Assembly (NCBI GenBank): GCA_000687975.1
Contig: JIAB01000001.1
Location: 682,001 to 746,000, forward strand
Length of the DNA: 64,000 bases
Source: Lachnospiraceae bacterium AC2031
GTDB lineage: Bacteria; Bacillota; Clostridia; Lachnospirales; Lachnospiraceae
Direction: 5' to 3'
A model generated the notes under the pieces. That model saw nothing but the letters and a program-made list of their open reading frames with translations, did no database searches and was not told where the DNA came from. The stretch's first letter is position 1; each line of letters opens with the position of its first letter. Made by a program: the position numbers and the translations under genes. Below are positions 44,695 through 58,146 of this stretch, piece after piece.

Positions 44695-44730
44695 AAAAAA
44701 AGGCCAGCAGCTTTAAAAGCTGCCGGCCAA
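44695..44730 (-). terminator. Terminator of tuf
   Basis: Minus strand GGCCGGCAGCTTTTAAAGCTGCTGGCC stem followed by TTTTTTT. It closes the rplJ-to-tuf translation block. Confidence 0.93.
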
Positions 44731-44746
44731 ATATATCATATTGTGA

Positions 44747-45931
44747 TTACTCAACGATAGATACAACAGAACCTGAACCAACTGTTCTACCACCCTCACG
44801 GATAGCGAAACGAAGTCCCTGCTCCATAGCTACTGGATGAATAAGCTCGATTGACATCTCAACGTTATCACCAGGCATGCACATCTCTGTACCAGCTGGA
44901 AGGTTGCAAACACCAGTAACGTCTGTTGTTCTGAAATAGAACTGTGGACGATAGTTGTTGAAGAATGGAGTATGACGTCCACCCTCGTCCTTTGTAAGAA
45001 CGTAAACCTGAGCTGTAAACTTCTTATGGCATGTTACTGTACCTGGCTTAGCAAGTACCTGTCCCTTCTCAACCTGATCTCTGTTGATACCACGAAGAAG
45101 AGCACCGATGTTATCACCAGCCTGAGCCTCATCAAGAAGCTTACGGAACATCTCAATACCAGTAACAACTGTGTTGAGCTTCTCGTCCTTGATACCAAGG
45201 ATCTCAAGTGGATCGTTAAGGTGAAGTGTACCTCTCTCTACTCTACCTGTTGCAACAGTACCACGACCTGTGATTGTGAATACGTCCTCAACTGGCATAA
45301 GGAATGGCTTATCTGTATCACGCTCTGGAGTTGGGATATAAGAATCAACTGTATCCATGAGCTCCATGATCTTGTCGCCCCAAGCTGCATCGCCTTCAAG
45401 AGCCTTAAGAGCAGAACCCTTGATGATTGGGCATCCCTCGAAACCATACTCTTCAAGAGCTTCTGTAACTTCCATCTCAACGAGCTCGATAAGCTCATCA
45501 TCATCAACCATATCGCACTTGTTAAGGAATACGATGATATATGGAACGTTAACCTGACGAGCAAGAAGAATATGCTCTCTTGTCTGAGCCATAACACCGT
45601 CAGTAGCTGCAACAACGAGGATAGCACCATCCATCTGAGCAGCACCAGTGATCATGTTCTTTACATAGTCAGCATGTCCTGGGCAGTCAACGTGTGCATA
45701 GTGACGCTTCTCTGTCTCATACTCTACGTGAGCTGTTGAGATTGTGATACCACGCTCTCTCTCTTCTGGAGCCTTATCAATATTTGCAAAATCTACTGCA
45801 GCGTTACCAGCAACTCTCTCTGAAAGTACTTTTGTGATTGCTGCTGTAAGAGTTGTCTTACCGTGGTCTACGTGACCGATTGTACCAATGTTAACATGTG
45901 GTTTGTTTCTTTCAAACTTAGCCTTTGCCAT
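44747..45931 (-). CDS. tuf: Elongation factor Tu
   Basis: 394-residue GTPase that delivers aminoacyl-tRNA to the ribosome. GTP motifs [22 protein letters not shown] and NKCDMVDD are intact. The effector loop [12 protein letters not shown] and C-terminal [13 protein letters not shown] are canonical. AGGAGG ribosome binding site. It is last in the str-type operon. Confidence 0.98.
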   Translation of the reverse strand: MAKAKFERNKPHVNIGTIGHVDHGKTTLTAAITKVLSERVAGNAAVDFANIDKAPEERERGITISTAHVEYETEKRHYAHVDCPGHADYVKNMITGAAQMDGAILVVAATDGVMAQTREHILLARQVNVPYIIVFLNKCDMVDDDELIELVEMEVTEALEEYGFEGCPIIKGSALKALEGDAAWGDKIMELMDTVDSYIPTPERDTDKPFLMPVEDVFTITGRGTVATGRVERGTLHLNDPLEILGIKDEKLNTVVTGIEMFRKLLDEAQAGDNIGALLRGINRDQVEKGQVLAKPGTVTCHKKFTAQVYVLTKDEGGRHTPFFNNYRPQFYFRTTDVTGVCNLPAGTEMCMPGDNVEMSIELIHPVAMEQGLRFAIREGGRTVGSGSVVSIVE

Positions 45932-45988
45932 TTCAAAATCCTCCTAAATGATTTTCTTTTTTAACCTTTAAACGGCATTTATGTATTC

Positions 45989-46017
45989 GTGACCGGGACC
46001 GGATCTCTCCCGACCAC
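45989..46017 (-). promoter_or_regulatory. Leader hairpin upstream of tuf
   Basis: Minus strand GTGGTCGGGA (46017-46008) pairs with TCCCGGTCAC (45998-45989) over 10 bp including two GU pairs, loop of nine. It lies in the 156-base gap between fusA and tuf and has no T tract, so it is more likely an RNA processing or stability element than a terminator. Confidence 0.4.
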
Positions 46018-46087
46018 AGCACTAAAATTGATTTTACTAAATAGTTAGCAATATTTCAAGTATATTTATAGGTTAATTCAGTAAAAA

Positions 46088-48229
46088 TTAAGCCTTCTGT
46101 GAAAGTACTTTTTCCTGAACACTCTTTGGACACTGCTCATATCTATCGAAGAACATTGAGTAGTTTCCACGACCCTGTGTTCTAGAACGAAGGTCAGTTG
46201 AATAACCGAACATTTCTGCAAGTGGTACATAAGCCTTAACAAGCTTACCGTTACCAACATCCTCCATACCTTCAACACGTCCACGTCTTGAGTTAAGGTC
46301 ACCGATAACATCGCCCATGTAATCAGCAGGCATAGTTACTTCAACCTTCATAACTGGCTCAAGAAGTACAGGATTACCCTTCTTCATAGCATCCTTGAAT
46401 GCCATAGAACCAGCGATGTGGAATGCCATTTCTGATGAATCGACTTCATGATATGAACCATCATATACTTCAGCCTCAACACCAAGTACTGGATATCCGC
46501 CAAGGATACCAGCCTGAGCAGCTTCCTCAATACCTTCACCGATAGATGGGATATATTCCTTAGGAATGTTACCACCAACTACAGTTGAAGAGAACTTGAA
46601 CTGCTCTTCACCGTTAGGATCCATAGGTGTGAACTTAACCTTACAATGTCCGTACTGTCCACGACCACCGGACTGCTTAACGTACTTAGAATCAACATCA
46701 ACAGGTGTTGTAAATGTCTCCTTGTATGAAACCTGAGGAGCACCAACATTTGCCTCTACCTTAAACTCACGAAGAAGTCTATCTACGATAATCTCAAGGT
46801 GAAGCTCGCCCATTCCGGCGATGATTGTCTGACCTGTCTCTGTGTTTGTATGTGTCTTAAATGTAGGATCCTCTTCAGCAAGCTTAGCAAGTGCATCAAC
46901 AAGCTTATCCTGTCCATCCTTTGTCTTAGGCTCGATAGCGAGCTCGATAACAGGATCTGGGAACTCCATAGACTCAAGGATTACTGGGTGCTGCTCGTCG
47001 CAGATTGTATCACCTGTTGTAGTATTCTTAAGACCAACTACTGCAGCGATATCTCCAGAATAAACCTTCTCGATATCCTGACGGTTGTTAGCGTGCATCT
47101 GAACGATACGTCCAACACGCTCCTTCTTATTCTTTGTTGCGTTAAGTACATAAGAACCCTTAGCAAGTGTTCCTGAATATACTCTGATGAATGCAAGCTT
47201 ACCAACGAATGGGTCAGCAGCAATCTTAAATGCAAGAGCTGAGAAAGGCTCATCATCTGAAGCCTTCTTTGTAAGCTCGTTACCCTGAAGATCTGTTCCG
47301 TTAATCTCTGGGATATCAACTGGTGAAGGCATGAACTCGATAACAGCATCGATCATCTTCTGGATACCCTTGTTCTGATGTGCAGAACCACAACATACAG
47401 GAACAACTCTTTCCTTCTCGCCAGCAGGATCTGTAATTGGTGCACATGTAGCAGCACGAAGTGCAGCCTTCATCTCATCAATTGAAGGTGTCTCACCCTC
47501 AAGGTAAGCCATCATCAGATCATCATCAAGCTCACAGCATGTCTCAACGAGCTCTGTGTGCCATTTGTCAGCGATTTCCTTATAATCATCTGGAATATCA
47601 ACGATTGAGATATCCTCACCCTTATCATCATTATAGATGTAAGCCTTCATCTCAAAGAGGTCGATGATTCCCTCGAAATAATCTTCCTTACCAATAGGAA
47701 TGTTAATAACTACAGGCTTCTTACCAAGACGCTCCCTGATCTCATCTACAGTATTGTAGAAGTTTGCACCAAGGATATCCATCTTGTTAACGAAAGCCAT
47801 ACGTGGTACGTGGTATGTATCTGCCTGACGCCATACGTTCTCTGACTGAGGCTCAACACCACCCTTAGCATCAAATACACCAACTGCACCGTCAAGTACA
47901 CGCAGTGAACGCTCAACCTCAACTGTAAAGTCAACGTGTCCAGGAGTATCAATGATATTGATACGATGCTCAAGAGCACCTGGCTTTGGCTTACAGTTTT
48001 CCTGAACTGTCCAGTGGCATGTAGTAGCTGCAGATGTAATAGTGATACCTCTCTCCTGCTCCTGCTCCATCCAGTCCATGGTAGCAGTTCCTTCGTAGGT
48101 CTCACCAATCTTGTAGTTAACGCCTGTATAATAAAGAATTCTCTCTGTAAGAGTAGTCTTACCAGCATCGATGTGAGCCATGATACCGATATTTCTTGTT
48201 CTCTCTAATGGATATTCTCTTCCAGCCAA
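46088..48229 (-). CDS. fusA: Elongation factor G
   Basis: Translocation GTPase, 713 residues from the chosen start. Motifs [29 protein letters not shown] and NKMD are intact. The start is a TTG at 48229 ([15 protein letters not shown]), because AAAGGAGG lies eight bases upstream. An in-frame ATG at 48280 would add 17 residues upstream of the ribosome binding site and is unlikely. The TTG start may lower its translation rate. Confidence 0.96.
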   Translation of the reverse strand: MAGREYPLERTRNIGIMAHIDAGKTTLTERILYYTGVNYKIGETYEGTATMDWMEQEQERGITITSAATTCHWTVQENCKPKPGALEHRINIIDTPGHVDFTVEVERSLRVLDGAVGVFDAKGGVEPQSENVWRQADTYHVPRMAFVNKMDILGANFYNTVDEIRERLGKKPVVINIPIGKEDYFEGIIDLFEMKAYIYNDDKGEDISIVDIPDDYKEIADKWHTELVETCCELDDDLMMAYLEGETPSIDEMKAALRAATCAPITDPAGEKERVVPVCCGSAHQNKGIQKMIDAVIEFMPSPVDIPEINGTDLQGNELTKKASDDEPFSALAFKIAADPFVGKLAFIRVYSGTLAKGSYVLNATKNKKERVGRIVQMHANNRQDIEKVYSGDIAAVVGLKNTTTGDTICDEQHPVILESMEFPDPVIELAIEPKTKDGQDKLVDALAKLAEEDPTFKTHTNTETGQTIIAGMGELHLEIIVDRLLREFKVEANVGAPQVSYKETFTTPVDVDSKYVKQSGGRGQYGHCKVKFTPMDPNGEEQFKFSSTVVGGNIPKEYIPSIGEGIEEAAQAGILGGYPVLGVEAEVYDGSYHEVDSSEMAFHIAGSMAFKDAMKKGNPVLLEPVMKVEVTMPADYMGDVIGDLNSRRGRVEGMEDVGNGKLVKAYVPLAEMFGYSTDLRSRTQGRGNYSMFFDRYEQCPKSVQEKVLSQKA

Positions 48230-48292
48230 GACTGTTTCCTCCTTTAATAAATCTCGCATATTTTTCAATATGCATAACAAAAGTTTCTATGA

Positions 48293-48860
<568 letters not shown>

Positions 48861-48998
48861 TCTTTACGTGTGTCGTGCGGTTATTACTTGGCAAAGGATA
48901 ACATACATATAAGTATATAACTAATATGATGAAAACAATGCCTATCTAAAAACCAGCACTAGTTTGTTTAGCTTAGATACTTAGTAGTTTATTACTAC

Positions 48999-49418
48999 TT
49001 ATTTAGCATCCTTAGGACGCTTAGCACCGTACTTAGAACGTGCCTGACGTCTCTTAGCAACTCCAGCAGTATCAAGTGTACCACGGATAATGTGATATCT
49101 TGTACCTGGAAGGTCCTTTACTCTTCCACCACGAACGAGAACAACGCTGTGCTCCTGAAGGTTATGACCTTCACCTGGAATATAGCTTGTTACTTCCATT
49201 CCGTTAGAAAGACGTACTCTGGCTATCTTACGCATAGCTGAGTTAGGCTTCTTAGGGGTTGCTGTCTTAACAGCTGTACAAACGCCTCTCTTCTGTGGAG
49301 AGCTTGCGTTAGTTGGCTTCTTCTTCAGTGAGTTAAAGCTTCTCTGAAGAGCAGGAGCAGTTGACTTCTTTACTGCAGCCTGTCTACCCTTTCTTACTAA
49401 CTGGTTAAATGTTGGCAT
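48999..49418 (-). CDS. rpsL: 30S ribosomal protein S12
   Basis: 139 residues, canonical. Decoding-centre protein with the universal core [16 protein letters not shown] and [13 protein letters not shown]. The streptomycin-resistance position in the PKKPN block is the wild-type Lys. A ribosome binding site AGGAGG precedes. It is separated from rpoC by a terminator-like hairpin. Confidence 0.97.
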   Translation of the reverse strand: MPTFNQLVRKGRQAAVKKSTAPALQRSFNSLKKKPTNASSPQKRGVCTAVKTATPKKPNSAMRKIARVRLSNGMEVTSYIPGEGHNLQEHSVVLVRGGRVKDLPGTRYHIIRGTLDTAGVAKRRQARSKYGAKRPKDAK

Positions 49419-49475
49419 TCTGTTTTCACCTCCTTACATTTTTATTAAATCTCTCTGTTATTCTTAAAAGCATAA

Positions 49476-49504
49476 CAAAGGGCGTGCCTTTTCAGCGCAC
49501 GCCC
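49476..49504 (-). terminator. Terminator-like hairpin between rpoC and rpsL
   Basis: Minus strand GGGCGTGC/GCACGCCC with a 9-base loop followed by TTTGTT. A partial terminator that could uncouple rpoBC from the ribosomal/elongation factor genes. Confidence 0.75.
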
Positions 49505-49575
49505 AATTATTATACATATTATATGTAGTTGTGTCAACGATTATTTATTGATCTAAATAATTAATCGAATAACAT

Positions 49576-52500
49576 TTATTCCTCATCAGAAGCATCTGTA
49601 TCATCGATAATAATATCATCTGCAGCTTTAAGTATTTCATCAGATACAAGCATTGTCTCTGTATCCTCTTCATCAGCATCAATATCTCTGATGAAATCAG
49701 TATCCAGTTTAACCTGTCTGTATCTCTTCATACCTGTACCAGCAGGAATCAGCTTACCGATAAGTACGTTCTCCTTAAGACCGATAAGTGGGTCGATCTT
49801 ACCCTTGATAGCTGCACCAGTAAGAACCTTTGTTGTCTCCTGGAATGAAGCAGCTGAAAGGAATGAGTTAGTAGCAAGAGATGCCTTTGTAATACCAAGA
49901 AGTATACGTGATGATACGATTGGTCTCATTTCTTCTGTTACGAAGATTTCATTCATCTCTTCAACTTCAAGTACGTCTGCAAGAGTTCCTGGTAAGTACT
50001 CAGAATCACCAGACTCCTCGATACGTGTCTTCTTAAGCATCTGACGAACGATTATCTCGATGTGCTTATCATTGATCTCAACACCCTGAAGTGAGTAAAC
50101 CTTCTGAACTTCACGAAGGATGTAGTTCTGAACTGCCTCAACACCCTTGATCTTAAGAATATCATGAGGGTTAAGTGGTCCTTCTGTAAGCTCATCACCA
50201 GCTTCTATATCCTGACCATCAACAACCTTGAGCTGTGAGCCAAATGGAATAAGATATGTCTTTGTTTCACCTGTCTCTTCATTCTTAACTACTGCTTCTC
50301 TCTTACGTGAGTTCTCAGTAGTTCTAAGCTCAACCTTACCGCCAATATCAGAGATAATAGCAAGACCCTTAGGCTTACGAGCCTCAAAGATTTCCTCTAC
50401 TCTAGGAAGACCCTGTGTGATATCACCACCGGCAACACCACCTGAGTGGAAGGTTCTCATTGTAAGCTGTGTACCAGGCTCACCGATTGACTGAGCTGCT
50501 ATGATACCAACAGCCTCACCAACCTGTACAGGCTGTCCAGTAGCAAGGTTCATACCGTAACACTTAGCACAGATACCAAGATGACTCTTACATGTAAGAA
50601 CCGATCTGATCTTCAGCTTAGCATTATGTCTTACCTCACCAGTCTCTGGATTAGTAAATGGCTCTTTTGTATCATTCTGAACACCATACTTAATGATTCT
50701 CTCTGCTCTTGCAGGAGTGATCATATGGTTGATCTTTACAATCATTTCACCGTTAGCATCGAATACGCTCTCAGCTGCATATCTACCTCTGATACGATCT
50801 TCGAAGCTCTCAGTAACTCTCTCGCCCTCAACAAACTCAGATACATAGATACCTGGCTTTGAATCCTTCTGATCAGGACAGCAGTCTGTATCTCTGATAA
50901 TGATATCCTGTGATACATCAACAAGACGTCTTGTCAGGTAACCAGAATCGGCTGTACGAAGAGCTGTATCAGACAGACCCTTACGAGCACCGTGAGCAGA
51001 GATGAAGTACTCCAGTACGTCAAGACCTTCACGGAAGTTTGATTTGATAGGGAGCTCGATTGTCTCACCTCGTGTATTAGCCATCAGTCCACGCATACCT
51101 GCCAGCTGCTTGATCTGCTGATCAGAACCACGGGCACCTGAGTCGGCCATCATATAAATGTTATTGTACTTATCAAGTCCATCAAGAAGTGACTTTGTAA
51201 GACGCTTATCTGCATCTTCCCAAACACTGATAACTGCCTGCTTACGCTCTCTCTCTGTGAGGAATCCCATTTCATACTGGAAGTTAACCTCATCAACAGT
51301 CTCCTGAGCTCCATCAAGAAGTTCTTTCTTATCTGCAGGGATAGTCATATCTGCGATAGAAACTGAGATACCACTAAGTGTTGAATACTTGTATCCAAGA
51401 GCCTTAACTTCATCAAGAACCTCAGCTGTCTTTGTAGCACCATGAATATTGATACACTTATTGAGCATCTTCTTCAGGTCACCCTTCTTAACCAGCTTAT
51501 TGATCTCAGGCTCATTTACCATATTCTCATCACTTCTATCTACGAAACCAAGATCCTGTGGAACGATCTCGTTGAAGATAAGTCTACCAAGTGTAGTACC
51601 AACGAAGTTTGTAACCTCTTTACCCTCTGTTGTAGTACCTGTCTTCCTAACGTAAATCTTCTGCTGAAGGATGATATCTTTATTATCAAATGCAAGAAGT
51701 GCACGACTAAGGCTTGAGAAATGACGTCCAAGCATATCTTCTACAGTAGAAACAATGTTCTTATAGAATGTTGCAGCTGGAATTCCTTCCTTCTTATCGC
51801 CCTTTGTCTTCTTCTTAATTACTGTAACTCTGATCTTGTCAAAGGCCTGAACCTTACCTTCTTCTGCATCCTTCTTGATTGCAGCAAGGTTAGCGTCCTC
51901 ATCCTCTACAAGATATTCCTTAACGATTTCAGACTCTTCGTAAGGAACTTCCTTAAACTTATCCATTGTCAGATAGTAGATACCAAGTACCATATCCTGT
52001 GAAGGAACAGATACAACTCCACCGTCTGAAGGCTTAAGCAGGTTGTTAGGTGAGAGCAGAAGGAATCTACACTCAGCCTGAGCCTCAACTGAAAGTGGAA
52101 GGTGAACAGCCATCTGGTCTCCATCGAAGTCGGCGTTAAATGCCATACATACCAGTGGGTGAAGCTTGATAGCCTTACCTTCAACAAGGATTGGCTCGAA
52201 TGCCTGAATACCAAGTCTATGAAGTGTAGGGGCACGGTTCAGCATAACTGGGTGTTCCTTGATAACATCCTCAAGAATATCCCATACGCCAGTTTCAAGT
52301 CTCTCAACCTTCTTCTTAGCAGCCTTAATATTGTCAGCCTTACCTCTGGATACAAGTTCCTTCATAACGAAAGGCTTGAAGAGCTCGATAGCCATCTCCT
52401 TTGGAAGACCGCACTGATAAATCTTAAGTTCTGGTCCAACTACGATAACGCTTCGTCCTGAGTAGTCAACACGCTTACCAAGGAGGTTCTGACGGAAACG

Positions 52501-53505
52501 TCCCTGCTTACCCTTAAGCATATCTGAAAGTGACTTAAGTGTTCTACCACTCTGACCACCTGTTACCGCACGTCCATGACGACCATTATCGATAAGTGAA
52601 TCTACAGCTTCCTGAAGCATTCTCTTCTCATTACGAACGATGATGTCAGGTGCTGTAATCTCAAGTAGCTTCTTGAGACGGTTATTTCTGTTAAGTATTC
52701 TTCTATAAAGATCATTTAGATCTGAAGAAGCGAATCTACCACCATCCAGCTGAACCATAGGTCTCAGATCTGGTGGGATAACTGGAACTACATCAAGGAT
52801 CATCCACTCAGGCTTATTACCTGAATTTCTAAATGACTCAACTACGTCCAGCTTCTTAATAATCTTTGCTTTCTTCTGAGCTGTAGCTGTTTCAAACTCT
52901 TCAAAGAGTTCCTTTGAATCCTTCTCAAGGTCAACCTTCTGAAGGAGTTCCTTTACAGCCTCGGCACCCATTCCTACTCTGAAGGAATCAACACCGTACT
53001 CCTGCTGCTTTGCTCTATACTCCTGCTCAGAGATAATCTGCTTCTCATGAAGATCAGTTGTACCTGGATCTATTACGATATAAGCTGAGAAGTAAAGTAC
53101 TCTCTCAAGCTCACGTGGTGAAAGATCAAGCAGAAGTCCCATACGTGAAGGGATACCCTTGAAGTACCAGATATGTGATACAGGACAACCAAGTTCGATG
53201 TGACCCATACGCTCACGACGTACGCTAGACTTTGTAATCTCAACGCCACATCTATCGCAGACCATACCCTTATAACGAACCTTCTTGTACTTACCGCAGT
53301 GACATTCCCAGTCCTTAGTAGGTCCAAAGATCTTCTCACAGAAAAGACCATCCTGCTCTGGCTTCCAAGTTCTATAGTTAATTGTCTCAGGCTTTGTTAC
53401 TTCACCATAAGACCATTCTCTGATCTTCTCAGGAGATGCAAGACCAATCTTGATAGCATCAAAGTAAATAGGTTTTTCCTGCTCTGTATCTATACGCATT
53501 GCCAT
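49576..53505 (-). CDS. rpoC: DNA-directed RNA polymerase subunit beta'
   Basis: 1309 residues. Zinc-binding [20 protein letters not shown] near the N-terminus, catalytic [10 protein letters not shown] near 460 and the second zinc site with [13 protein letters not shown] are intact. The last ~40 residues are acidic ([17 protein letters not shown]). Co-transcribed with rpoB, 16-base gap. Confidence 0.98.
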   Translation of the reverse strand: MAMRIDTEQEKPIYFDAIKIGLASPEKIREWSYGEVTKPETINYRTWKPEQDGLFCEKIFGPTKDWECHCGKYKKVRYKGMVCDRCGVEITKSSVRRERMGHIELGCPVSHIWYFKGIPSRMGLLLDLSPRELERVLYFSAYIVIDPGTTDLHEKQIISEQEYRAKQQEYGVDSFRVGMGAEAVKELLQKVDLEKDSKELFEEFETATAQKKAKIIKKLDVVESFRNSGNKPEWMILDVVPVIPPDLRPMVQLDGGRFASSDLNDLYRRILNRNNRLKKLLEITAPDIIVRNEKRMLQEAVDSLIDNGRHGRAVTGGQSGRTLKSLSDMLKGKQGRFRQNLLGKRVDYSGRSVIVVGPELKIYQCGLPKEMAIELFKPFVMKELVSRGKADNIKAAKKKVERLETGVWDILEDVIKEHPVMLNRAPTLHRLGIQAFEPILVEGKAIKLHPLVCMAFNADFDGDQMAVHLPLSVEAQAECRFLLLSPNNLLKPSDGGVVSVPSQDMVLGIYYLTMDKFKEVPYEESEIVKEYLVEDEDANLAAIKKDAEEGKVQAFDKIRVTVIKKKTKGDKKEGIPAATFYKNIVSTVEDMLGRHFSSLSRALLAFDNKDIILQQKIYVRKTGTTTEGKEVTNFVGTTLGRLIFNEIVPQDLGFVDRSDENMVNEPEINKLVKKGDLKKMLNKCINIHGATKTAEVLDEVKALGYKYSTLSGISVSIADMTIPADKKELLDGAQETVDEVNFQYEMGFLTERERKQAVISVWEDADKRLTKSLLDGLDKYNNIYMMADSGARGSDQQIKQLAGMRGLMANTRGETIELPIKSNFREGLDVLEYFISAHGARKGLSDTALRTADSGYLTRRLVDVSQDIIIRDTDCCPDQKDSKPGIYVSEFVEGERVTESFEDRIRGRYAAESVFDANGEMIVKINHMITPARAERIIKYGVQNDTKEPFTNPETGEVRHNAKLKIRSVLTCKSHLGICAKCYGMNLATGQPVQVGEAVGIIAAQSIGEPGTQLTMRTFHSGGVAGGDITQGLPRVEEIFEARKPKGLAIISDIGGKVELRTTENSRKREAVVKNEETGETKTYLIPFGSQLKVVDGQDIEAGDELTEGPLNPHDILKIKGVEAVQNYILREVQKVYSLQGVEINDKHIEIIVRQMLKKTRIEESGDSEYLPGTLADVLEVEEMNEIFVTEEMRPIVSSRILLGITKASLATNSFLSAASFQETTKVLTGAAIKGKIDPLIGLKENVLIGKLIPAGTGMKRYRQVKLDTDFIRDIDADEEDTETMLVSDEILKAADDIIIDDTDASDEE

Positions 53506-53521
53506 CTATCTTTTTCCTCCC

Positions 53522-56500
53522 TTAATCATCAAATCCATCATTATCATCGAAGTCTTCGCCGCCAAAATCATCACCGAAGCCACCAGCATCCATAGGATTT
53601 ACATCATCGTCAAGATCGCCGCCGAAATCATCTGATGAACTACTATCATAGTTCTCAAGTTCTTCCTCAGTACCAGCTCTGTATCCGCCTCTCTCAAGGT
53701 CTTCTTCATAGCTAGTGTCACCTTCGATCATCTTAAATGTCTTCTTGTCGTAGTCTTCAGCACCGCCAAGCTCAACTTCGCCACCATCTTCACCAAGAAC
53801 TCTAACATCAAGTCCAAGTGACTGGAATTCCTTAAGGAGTACCTTGAAGGACTCTGGTGTTCCAGGGTTAGGAATATTCTCACCCTTGATAATAGCTTCG
53901 TAAGTCTTAACACGTCCGATAATATCATCAGACTTAACAGTAAGGATCTCCTGAAGTGTTGATGAAGCACCATATGCCTCAAGAGCCCAAACCTCCATCT
54001 CTCCGAATCTCTGACCACCGAACTGAGCCTTACCACCAAGTGGCTGCTGAGTTACGAGTGAGTAAGGACCGGTTGAACGAGCATGAATCTTATCATCAAC
54101 AAGGTGATGCAGTTTCAGATAATGCATGAATCCGACTGAAACAGGTGCTGGAATAGTCTCTCCAGTACGTCCATCTCTAAGCTGAACCTTACCTGTCTCA
54201 TCAATAGGAACACCCTTCCACTCTTCTCTGTGGTCGCGATGCTCATAAAGATAATCCATAACATCCTTATCTACGTAATCTTTATACTTAGCTTCGAACT
54301 CTTCCCAGCTTGTGTTGACATAGTCATTTGCCATTCTAAGTTCTTTAGCTATATCTTTCTCCTTAGCACCATCGAATATAGGAGTTGATACCTTGAATCC
54401 AAGCACCTCAGAAGCAAGTCCAAGATGAAGCTCAAGCACCTGTCCGATATTCATTCGGGAAGGAACGCCGAGAGGGTTAAGAACGATATCAAGTGGACGA
54501 CCATTTGGAAGGAATGGCATATCCTCAACAGGGAGTACTCTTGAAACGACACCCTTGTTACCGTGACGACCGGCCATCTTATCACCAACAGATATCTTTC
54601 TCTTCTGAGCGATGTATACTCTTACAGACTTTGTAACGCCTGGCTTAAGTTCATCACCATTCTCTCTAGTAAATATCTTTATATCCATTACAACACCGTA
54701 AGCACCGTGTGGTACTCTCAGTGATGAATCTCTAACTTCTCTAGCCTTCTCACCGAAGATAGCACGAAGAAGCTTCTCTTCAGCAGTAAGCTCTGTCTCA
54801 CCCTTAGGTGTAACCTTACCTACCAGAATATCTCCGGCACGTACTTCGGCACCTATACGGATGATACCATTTTCATCCAGATTCTTAAGAGCATCCTGGC
54901 TAAGACCAGCAAGATCTCTTGTGATCTCTTCAGGTCCAAGCTTAGTATCTCTTGCTTCTGACTCATATTCTTCAATATGAACTGATGTATAAACATCGTC
55001 CTTTACGAGGTTCTCTGAAAGAAGTACAGCATCCTCGTAGTTGTAACCTTCCCAGGTCATGAATCCGATAAGTGGGTTCTTACCAAGTGCAAGCTCACCG
55101 TTAGATGTTGAAGCACCATCGGCGATAACCTCACCCTTCTTAACTCTGTCGCCCTTGAAGACGATAGGTCTCTGGTTCATGCAGTTACCCTGGTTTGATC
55201 TAGAGAACTTTATTACATCGTACTCATCTTTATCACCATCATCTGTCTTAACGATGATCTTAGTACTTGATGAATACTCTACTGTTCCGTCATGCTTTGC
55301 TACGATAGTAACTCCTGAGTCAACAGCTGCCTTAGACTCCATACCTGTACCAACTACAGGTGCGTCTGTCTTAAGAAGTGGAACTGCCTGACGCTGCATG
55401 TTAGAACCCATGAGGGCACGGTTAGCATCGTCGTTCTGAAGGAATGGTACCATTGATGTAGCAACTGAGAATACCATACGTGGTGATACGTCCATGAAAT
55501 CAACAGTACTCTTAGGGAATACAGATGTCTCATCAAGGTGACGACCAGCTACGTTCTTGTTAATAAAATGGCCATTCTCATCAAGCGGCTCAGAAGCCTG
55601 AGCTACAATATAGTTATCCTCTTCATCAGCTGTCATGTATACAACTTCATCAGTAACTACTGGATTTTCAGGATCTGTCTTATCTACACGTCTATATGGA
55701 GCCTCAATGAATCCATAATGATTAATACGTGCAAATGTAGCAAGTGAGTTAATAAGACCGATATTAGGTCCTTCAGGTGTCTCGATAGGACACATACGGC
55801 CATAGTGTGTATAGTGAACATCTCGAACCTCGAATCCGGCTCTTTCTCTTGAAAGACCACCAGGACCAAGGGCTGAAAGACGTCTCTTATGTGTAAGCTC
55901 TGACAGTGGGTTATTCTGATCCATGAACTGTGACAGCTGTGATGAACCAAAGAACTCCTTAACTGCTGCAGTAACAGGCTTGATATTGATAAGTGACTGT
56001 GGTGTGATAGTCTCAATATCCTGTGTCTGCATACGCTCCTTAACTACTCTCTCAAGTCTTGAAAGACCGATACGATACTGATTCTGAAGAAGCTCACCAA
56101 CTGACTTAATACGTCTGTTACCAAGGTGATCGATATCATCCTTTGTACCAACTTCATACTCAATATGCATGTTGTAGTTAATAGAAGCAATAATGTCTTC
56201 CTTTGTAATATGCTTAGGAACGAGCTCATTTACAGCTTCCTTGATAGCTTCCTCAAGCTCTTCCTCATCTTCATACTCCTCAAGGAGCTTAGCAAGAACT
56301 GGATAGTAAACATACTCAGTAATTCCAAGATCCTCTGCAGTAACCTTAGGAAGTCTGTCCTTAATCCATGGTGTGATATCAACCATCATGTTAGAAAGAA
56401 CCTTAACATTAGCTGTCTCTGTCTGTACCATAACGTACTCAACAGCAGCATCCTGAATAGCCTTTGCGGTATCCTTAGTGATTTCCTCACCCTGAGCAAA

Positions 56501-57421
56501 CATGATCTCGCCTGAAAGTGGATCGATTACATCCTCAGCAAGATAGAAGCCTACTATACGGTTCATGAAATGAAGCTTCTTGTTAAACTTGAAACGACCA
56601 ACATGAGCAAGGTCATATCTTCTCTGATCGAAGAACATAGAGTTGATAAGACTCTCAGCGCTCTCAACAGCAAGAGGCTCACCTGGTCTCAGTTTCTTGT
56701 AAAGTTCAAGAATACCGTCGTTATAGTTCTTTGATGGATCCTTAGCAAATGAAGCAAGAAGCTTTGGCTCTTCACCAAAGAGATTGATAATCTCTTCATC
56801 TGTACCTATTCCAAGAGAACGAATAAGAACGGTTACTGGAACCTTTCTATTTCTATCTACTTTTACATAAAATACGTCATTAGCATCTGTCTCATACTCA
56901 AGCCAAGCACCACGGTTTGGGATAACCTGACAAGAGAAAAGAGGCTTACCGGTCTTATCTCTACCTATAGAATAGTAGATACCCGGTGAACGAACGAGCT
57001 GGCTGACGATAACACGCTCAGCTCCATTAATAACAAATGTACCAGTTTCTGTCATGAGTGGCATATCACCCATAAAGACATCATGCTGGTTAATCTCACC
57101 TGTCTCATTATTAATAAGACGAACATTAACCTTGAGTGGAGCAGAATAAGTTGCATCTCTCTCCTTACACTCTTCGATGGTGTACTTCTTGTCTTCTTCA
57201 TTCAGTCTGTAATCAACAAATTCGAGACTGAGCTTACCTGAGAAATCAGTTATTGGGCTGATATCTCTAAACGCCTCATCCAGGCCTTCTTCCAGAAACC
57301 ACTTATAGGAATCAACCTGTACGCCGATAAGGTTAGGCATCTCAAGAACTTCTTCTTTTCCGGAATAGCTCATACGAATGTTTTTACCTGATTTGATTGG
57401 ACGCATTCTGTAGTTTTCCAT
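53522..57421 (-). CDS. rpoB: DNA-directed RNA polymerase subunit beta
   Basis: 1299 residues from the ATG at 57421 ([14 protein letters not shown]), preceded by AGAGGTG; an in-frame start at 57454 would place 11 residues in front of the site. The rifampicin-binding region [20 protein letters not shown] has the susceptible-type residues. Catalytic [16 protein letters not shown] is present. A C-terminal acidic, Gly/Asp-rich tail (about 1245-1299) is longer than in most bacteria. Confidence 0.97.
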   Translation of the reverse strand: MENYRMRPIKSGKNIRMSYSGKEEVLEMPNLIGVQVDSYKWFLEEGLDEAFRDISPITDFSGKLSLEFVDYRLNEEDKKYTIEECKERDATYSAPLKVNVRLINNETGEINQHDVFMGDMPLMTETGTFVINGAERVIVSQLVRSPGIYYSIGRDKTGKPLFSCQVIPNRGAWLEYETDANDVFYVKVDRNRKVPVTVLIRSLGIGTDEEIINLFGEEPKLLASFAKDPSKNYNDGILELYKKLRPGEPLAVESAESLINSMFFDQRRYDLAHVGRFKFNKKLHFMNRIVGFYLAEDVIDPLSGEIMFAQGEEITKDTAKAIQDAAVEYVMVQTETANVKVLSNMMVDITPWIKDRLPKVTAEDLGITEYVYYPVLAKLLEEYEDEEELEEAIKEAVNELVPKHITKEDIIASINYNMHIEYEVGTKDDIDHLGNRRIKSVGELLQNQYRIGLSRLERVVKERMQTQDIETITPQSLINIKPVTAAVKEFFGSSQLSQFMDQNNPLSELTHKRRLSALGPGGLSRERAGFEVRDVHYTHYGRMCPIETPEGPNIGLINSLATFARINHYGFIEAPYRRVDKTDPENPVVTDEVVYMTADEEDNYIVAQASEPLDENGHFINKNVAGRHLDETSVFPKSTVDFMDVSPRMVFSVATSMVPFLQNDDANRALMGSNMQRQAVPLLKTDAPVVGTGMESKAAVDSGVTIVAKHDGTVEYSSSTKIIVKTDDGDKDEYDVIKFSRSNQGNCMNQRPIVFKGDRVKKGEVIADGASTSNGELALGKNPLIGFMTWEGYNYEDAVLLSENLVKDDVYTSVHIEEYESEARDTKLGPEEITRDLAGLSQDALKNLDENGIIRIGAEVRAGDILVGKVTPKGETELTAEEKLLRAIFGEKAREVRDSSLRVPHGAYGVVMDIKIFTRENGDELKPGVTKSVRVYIAQKRKISVGDKMAGRHGNKGVVSRVLPVEDMPFLPNGRPLDIVLNPLGVPSRMNIGQVLELHLGLASEVLGFKVSTPIFDGAKEKDIAKELRMANDYVNTSWEEFEAKYKDYVDKDVMDYLYEHRDHREEWKGVPIDETGKVQLRDGRTGETIPAPVSVGFMHYLKLHHLVDDKIHARSTGPYSLVTQQPLGGKAQFGGQRFGEMEVWALEAYGASSTLQEILTVKSDDIIGRVKTYEAIIKGENIPNPGTPESFKVLLKEFQSLGLDVRVLGEDGGEVELGGAEDYDKKTFKMIEGDTSYEEDLERGGYRAGTEEELENYDSSSSDDFGGDLDDDVNPMDAGGFGDDFGGEDFDDNDGFDD

Positions 57422-57648
57422 GTGACGTATTTCACCTCTCGTTAAAATTATCACAAATGGTTAATTTGGCTGGGTTTACGGCTGAAAATGCGCATAAAAG
57501 ACACACTGCGCCCCTTCAAAAGCACAGTTTACCAATTTAACCTATAATGACAATTTACAACTATAACATTTTTAGAAAAAGAATGCAAGCAAGAATTTTA
57601 GAATTTTTAGAAATATTTTTTAGAACGGATTTAGATAAGATATAGAAA

Positions 57649-57681
57649 ACCGTGCAATGGGGACGGACCCCTTTGCACGGT
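57649..57681 (-). terminator. Hairpin between rplL and rpoB (REP-like, terminator-like)
   Basis: Perfect 9-base stem ACCGTGCAA/TTGCACGGT around a GGGGACGGACCCC core. On the minus strand it is followed by TTTTC, so it may attenuate rpoB expression. The 27-base core is a near-copy of the palindrome inside priA at 1569-1595 (two differences). Confidence 0.7.
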
Positions 57682-57709
57682 CATGTAAATTCTTTGAATA
57701 TGGATTAAA
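57682..57709. other. Short gap after rplL; wider rplL-rpoB gap
   Basis: The 288 bases between rpoB (starts at 57421) and rplL (ends at 57710) contain the hairpin at 57649-57681. The rest (about 57422-57648) is AT-rich, with no reading frame or clear promoter that I can support. Confidence 0.5.
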
Positions 57710-58078
57710 TTACTTAAGAGTAATCTTAGCTCCAACTTCCTCGAACTTCTTCTGGATTGACTCAGCCTCTGCCTTTGATACAGCCTCCTTAAGTACCTTT
57801 GGAGCGCCCTCAACTGCTTCCTTAGCTTCCTTAAGTCCAAGACCTGTTACATCACGAACAACCTTGATAACCTTGATCTTCTCTGCACCAACATCTGTAA
57901 GCTCTACATCGAACTCATCCTTGTCAGCGCCTGCGCCAGCACCATCACCTGCTGCTGCTGCAACTACTACTCCAGCTGCTGCTGAAACACCATACTTCTC
58001 TTCTACTGCCTTTACAAGATCGTTAAGCTCAAGAACTGAGAGCTCATCTATAGCAGCTACTAACTCTTCTACTGTCAT
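57710..58078 (-). CDS. rplL: 50S ribosomal protein L7/L12
   Basis: 122 residues. N-terminal dimerisation helix [20 protein letters not shown], Ala/Gly-rich hinge (about 35-55), and factor-binding C-terminal domain with [15 protein letters not shown]. The ATG at 58078 has GGAGG eight bases upstream; a start five codons earlier overlaps that site. Confidence 0.97.
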   Translation of the reverse strand: MTVEELVAAIDELSVLELNDLVKAVEEKYGVSAAAGVVVAAAAGDGAGAGADKDEFDVELTDVGAEKIKVIKVVRDVTGLGLKEAKEAVEGAPKVLKEAVSKAEAESIQKKFEEVGAKITLK

Positions 58079-58146
58079 TTTGAAATCCTCCATAATTTTT
58101 TATTTAATAAATAAATTGAAATAATTTTTTTGAAGCTTTATATAAC

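Noticed and set aside
44972-45739. 255-codon plus-strand open frame antisense to tuf
   Set aside because: Shadow of the highly biased tuf codon usage; no start signal and no recognisable protein.
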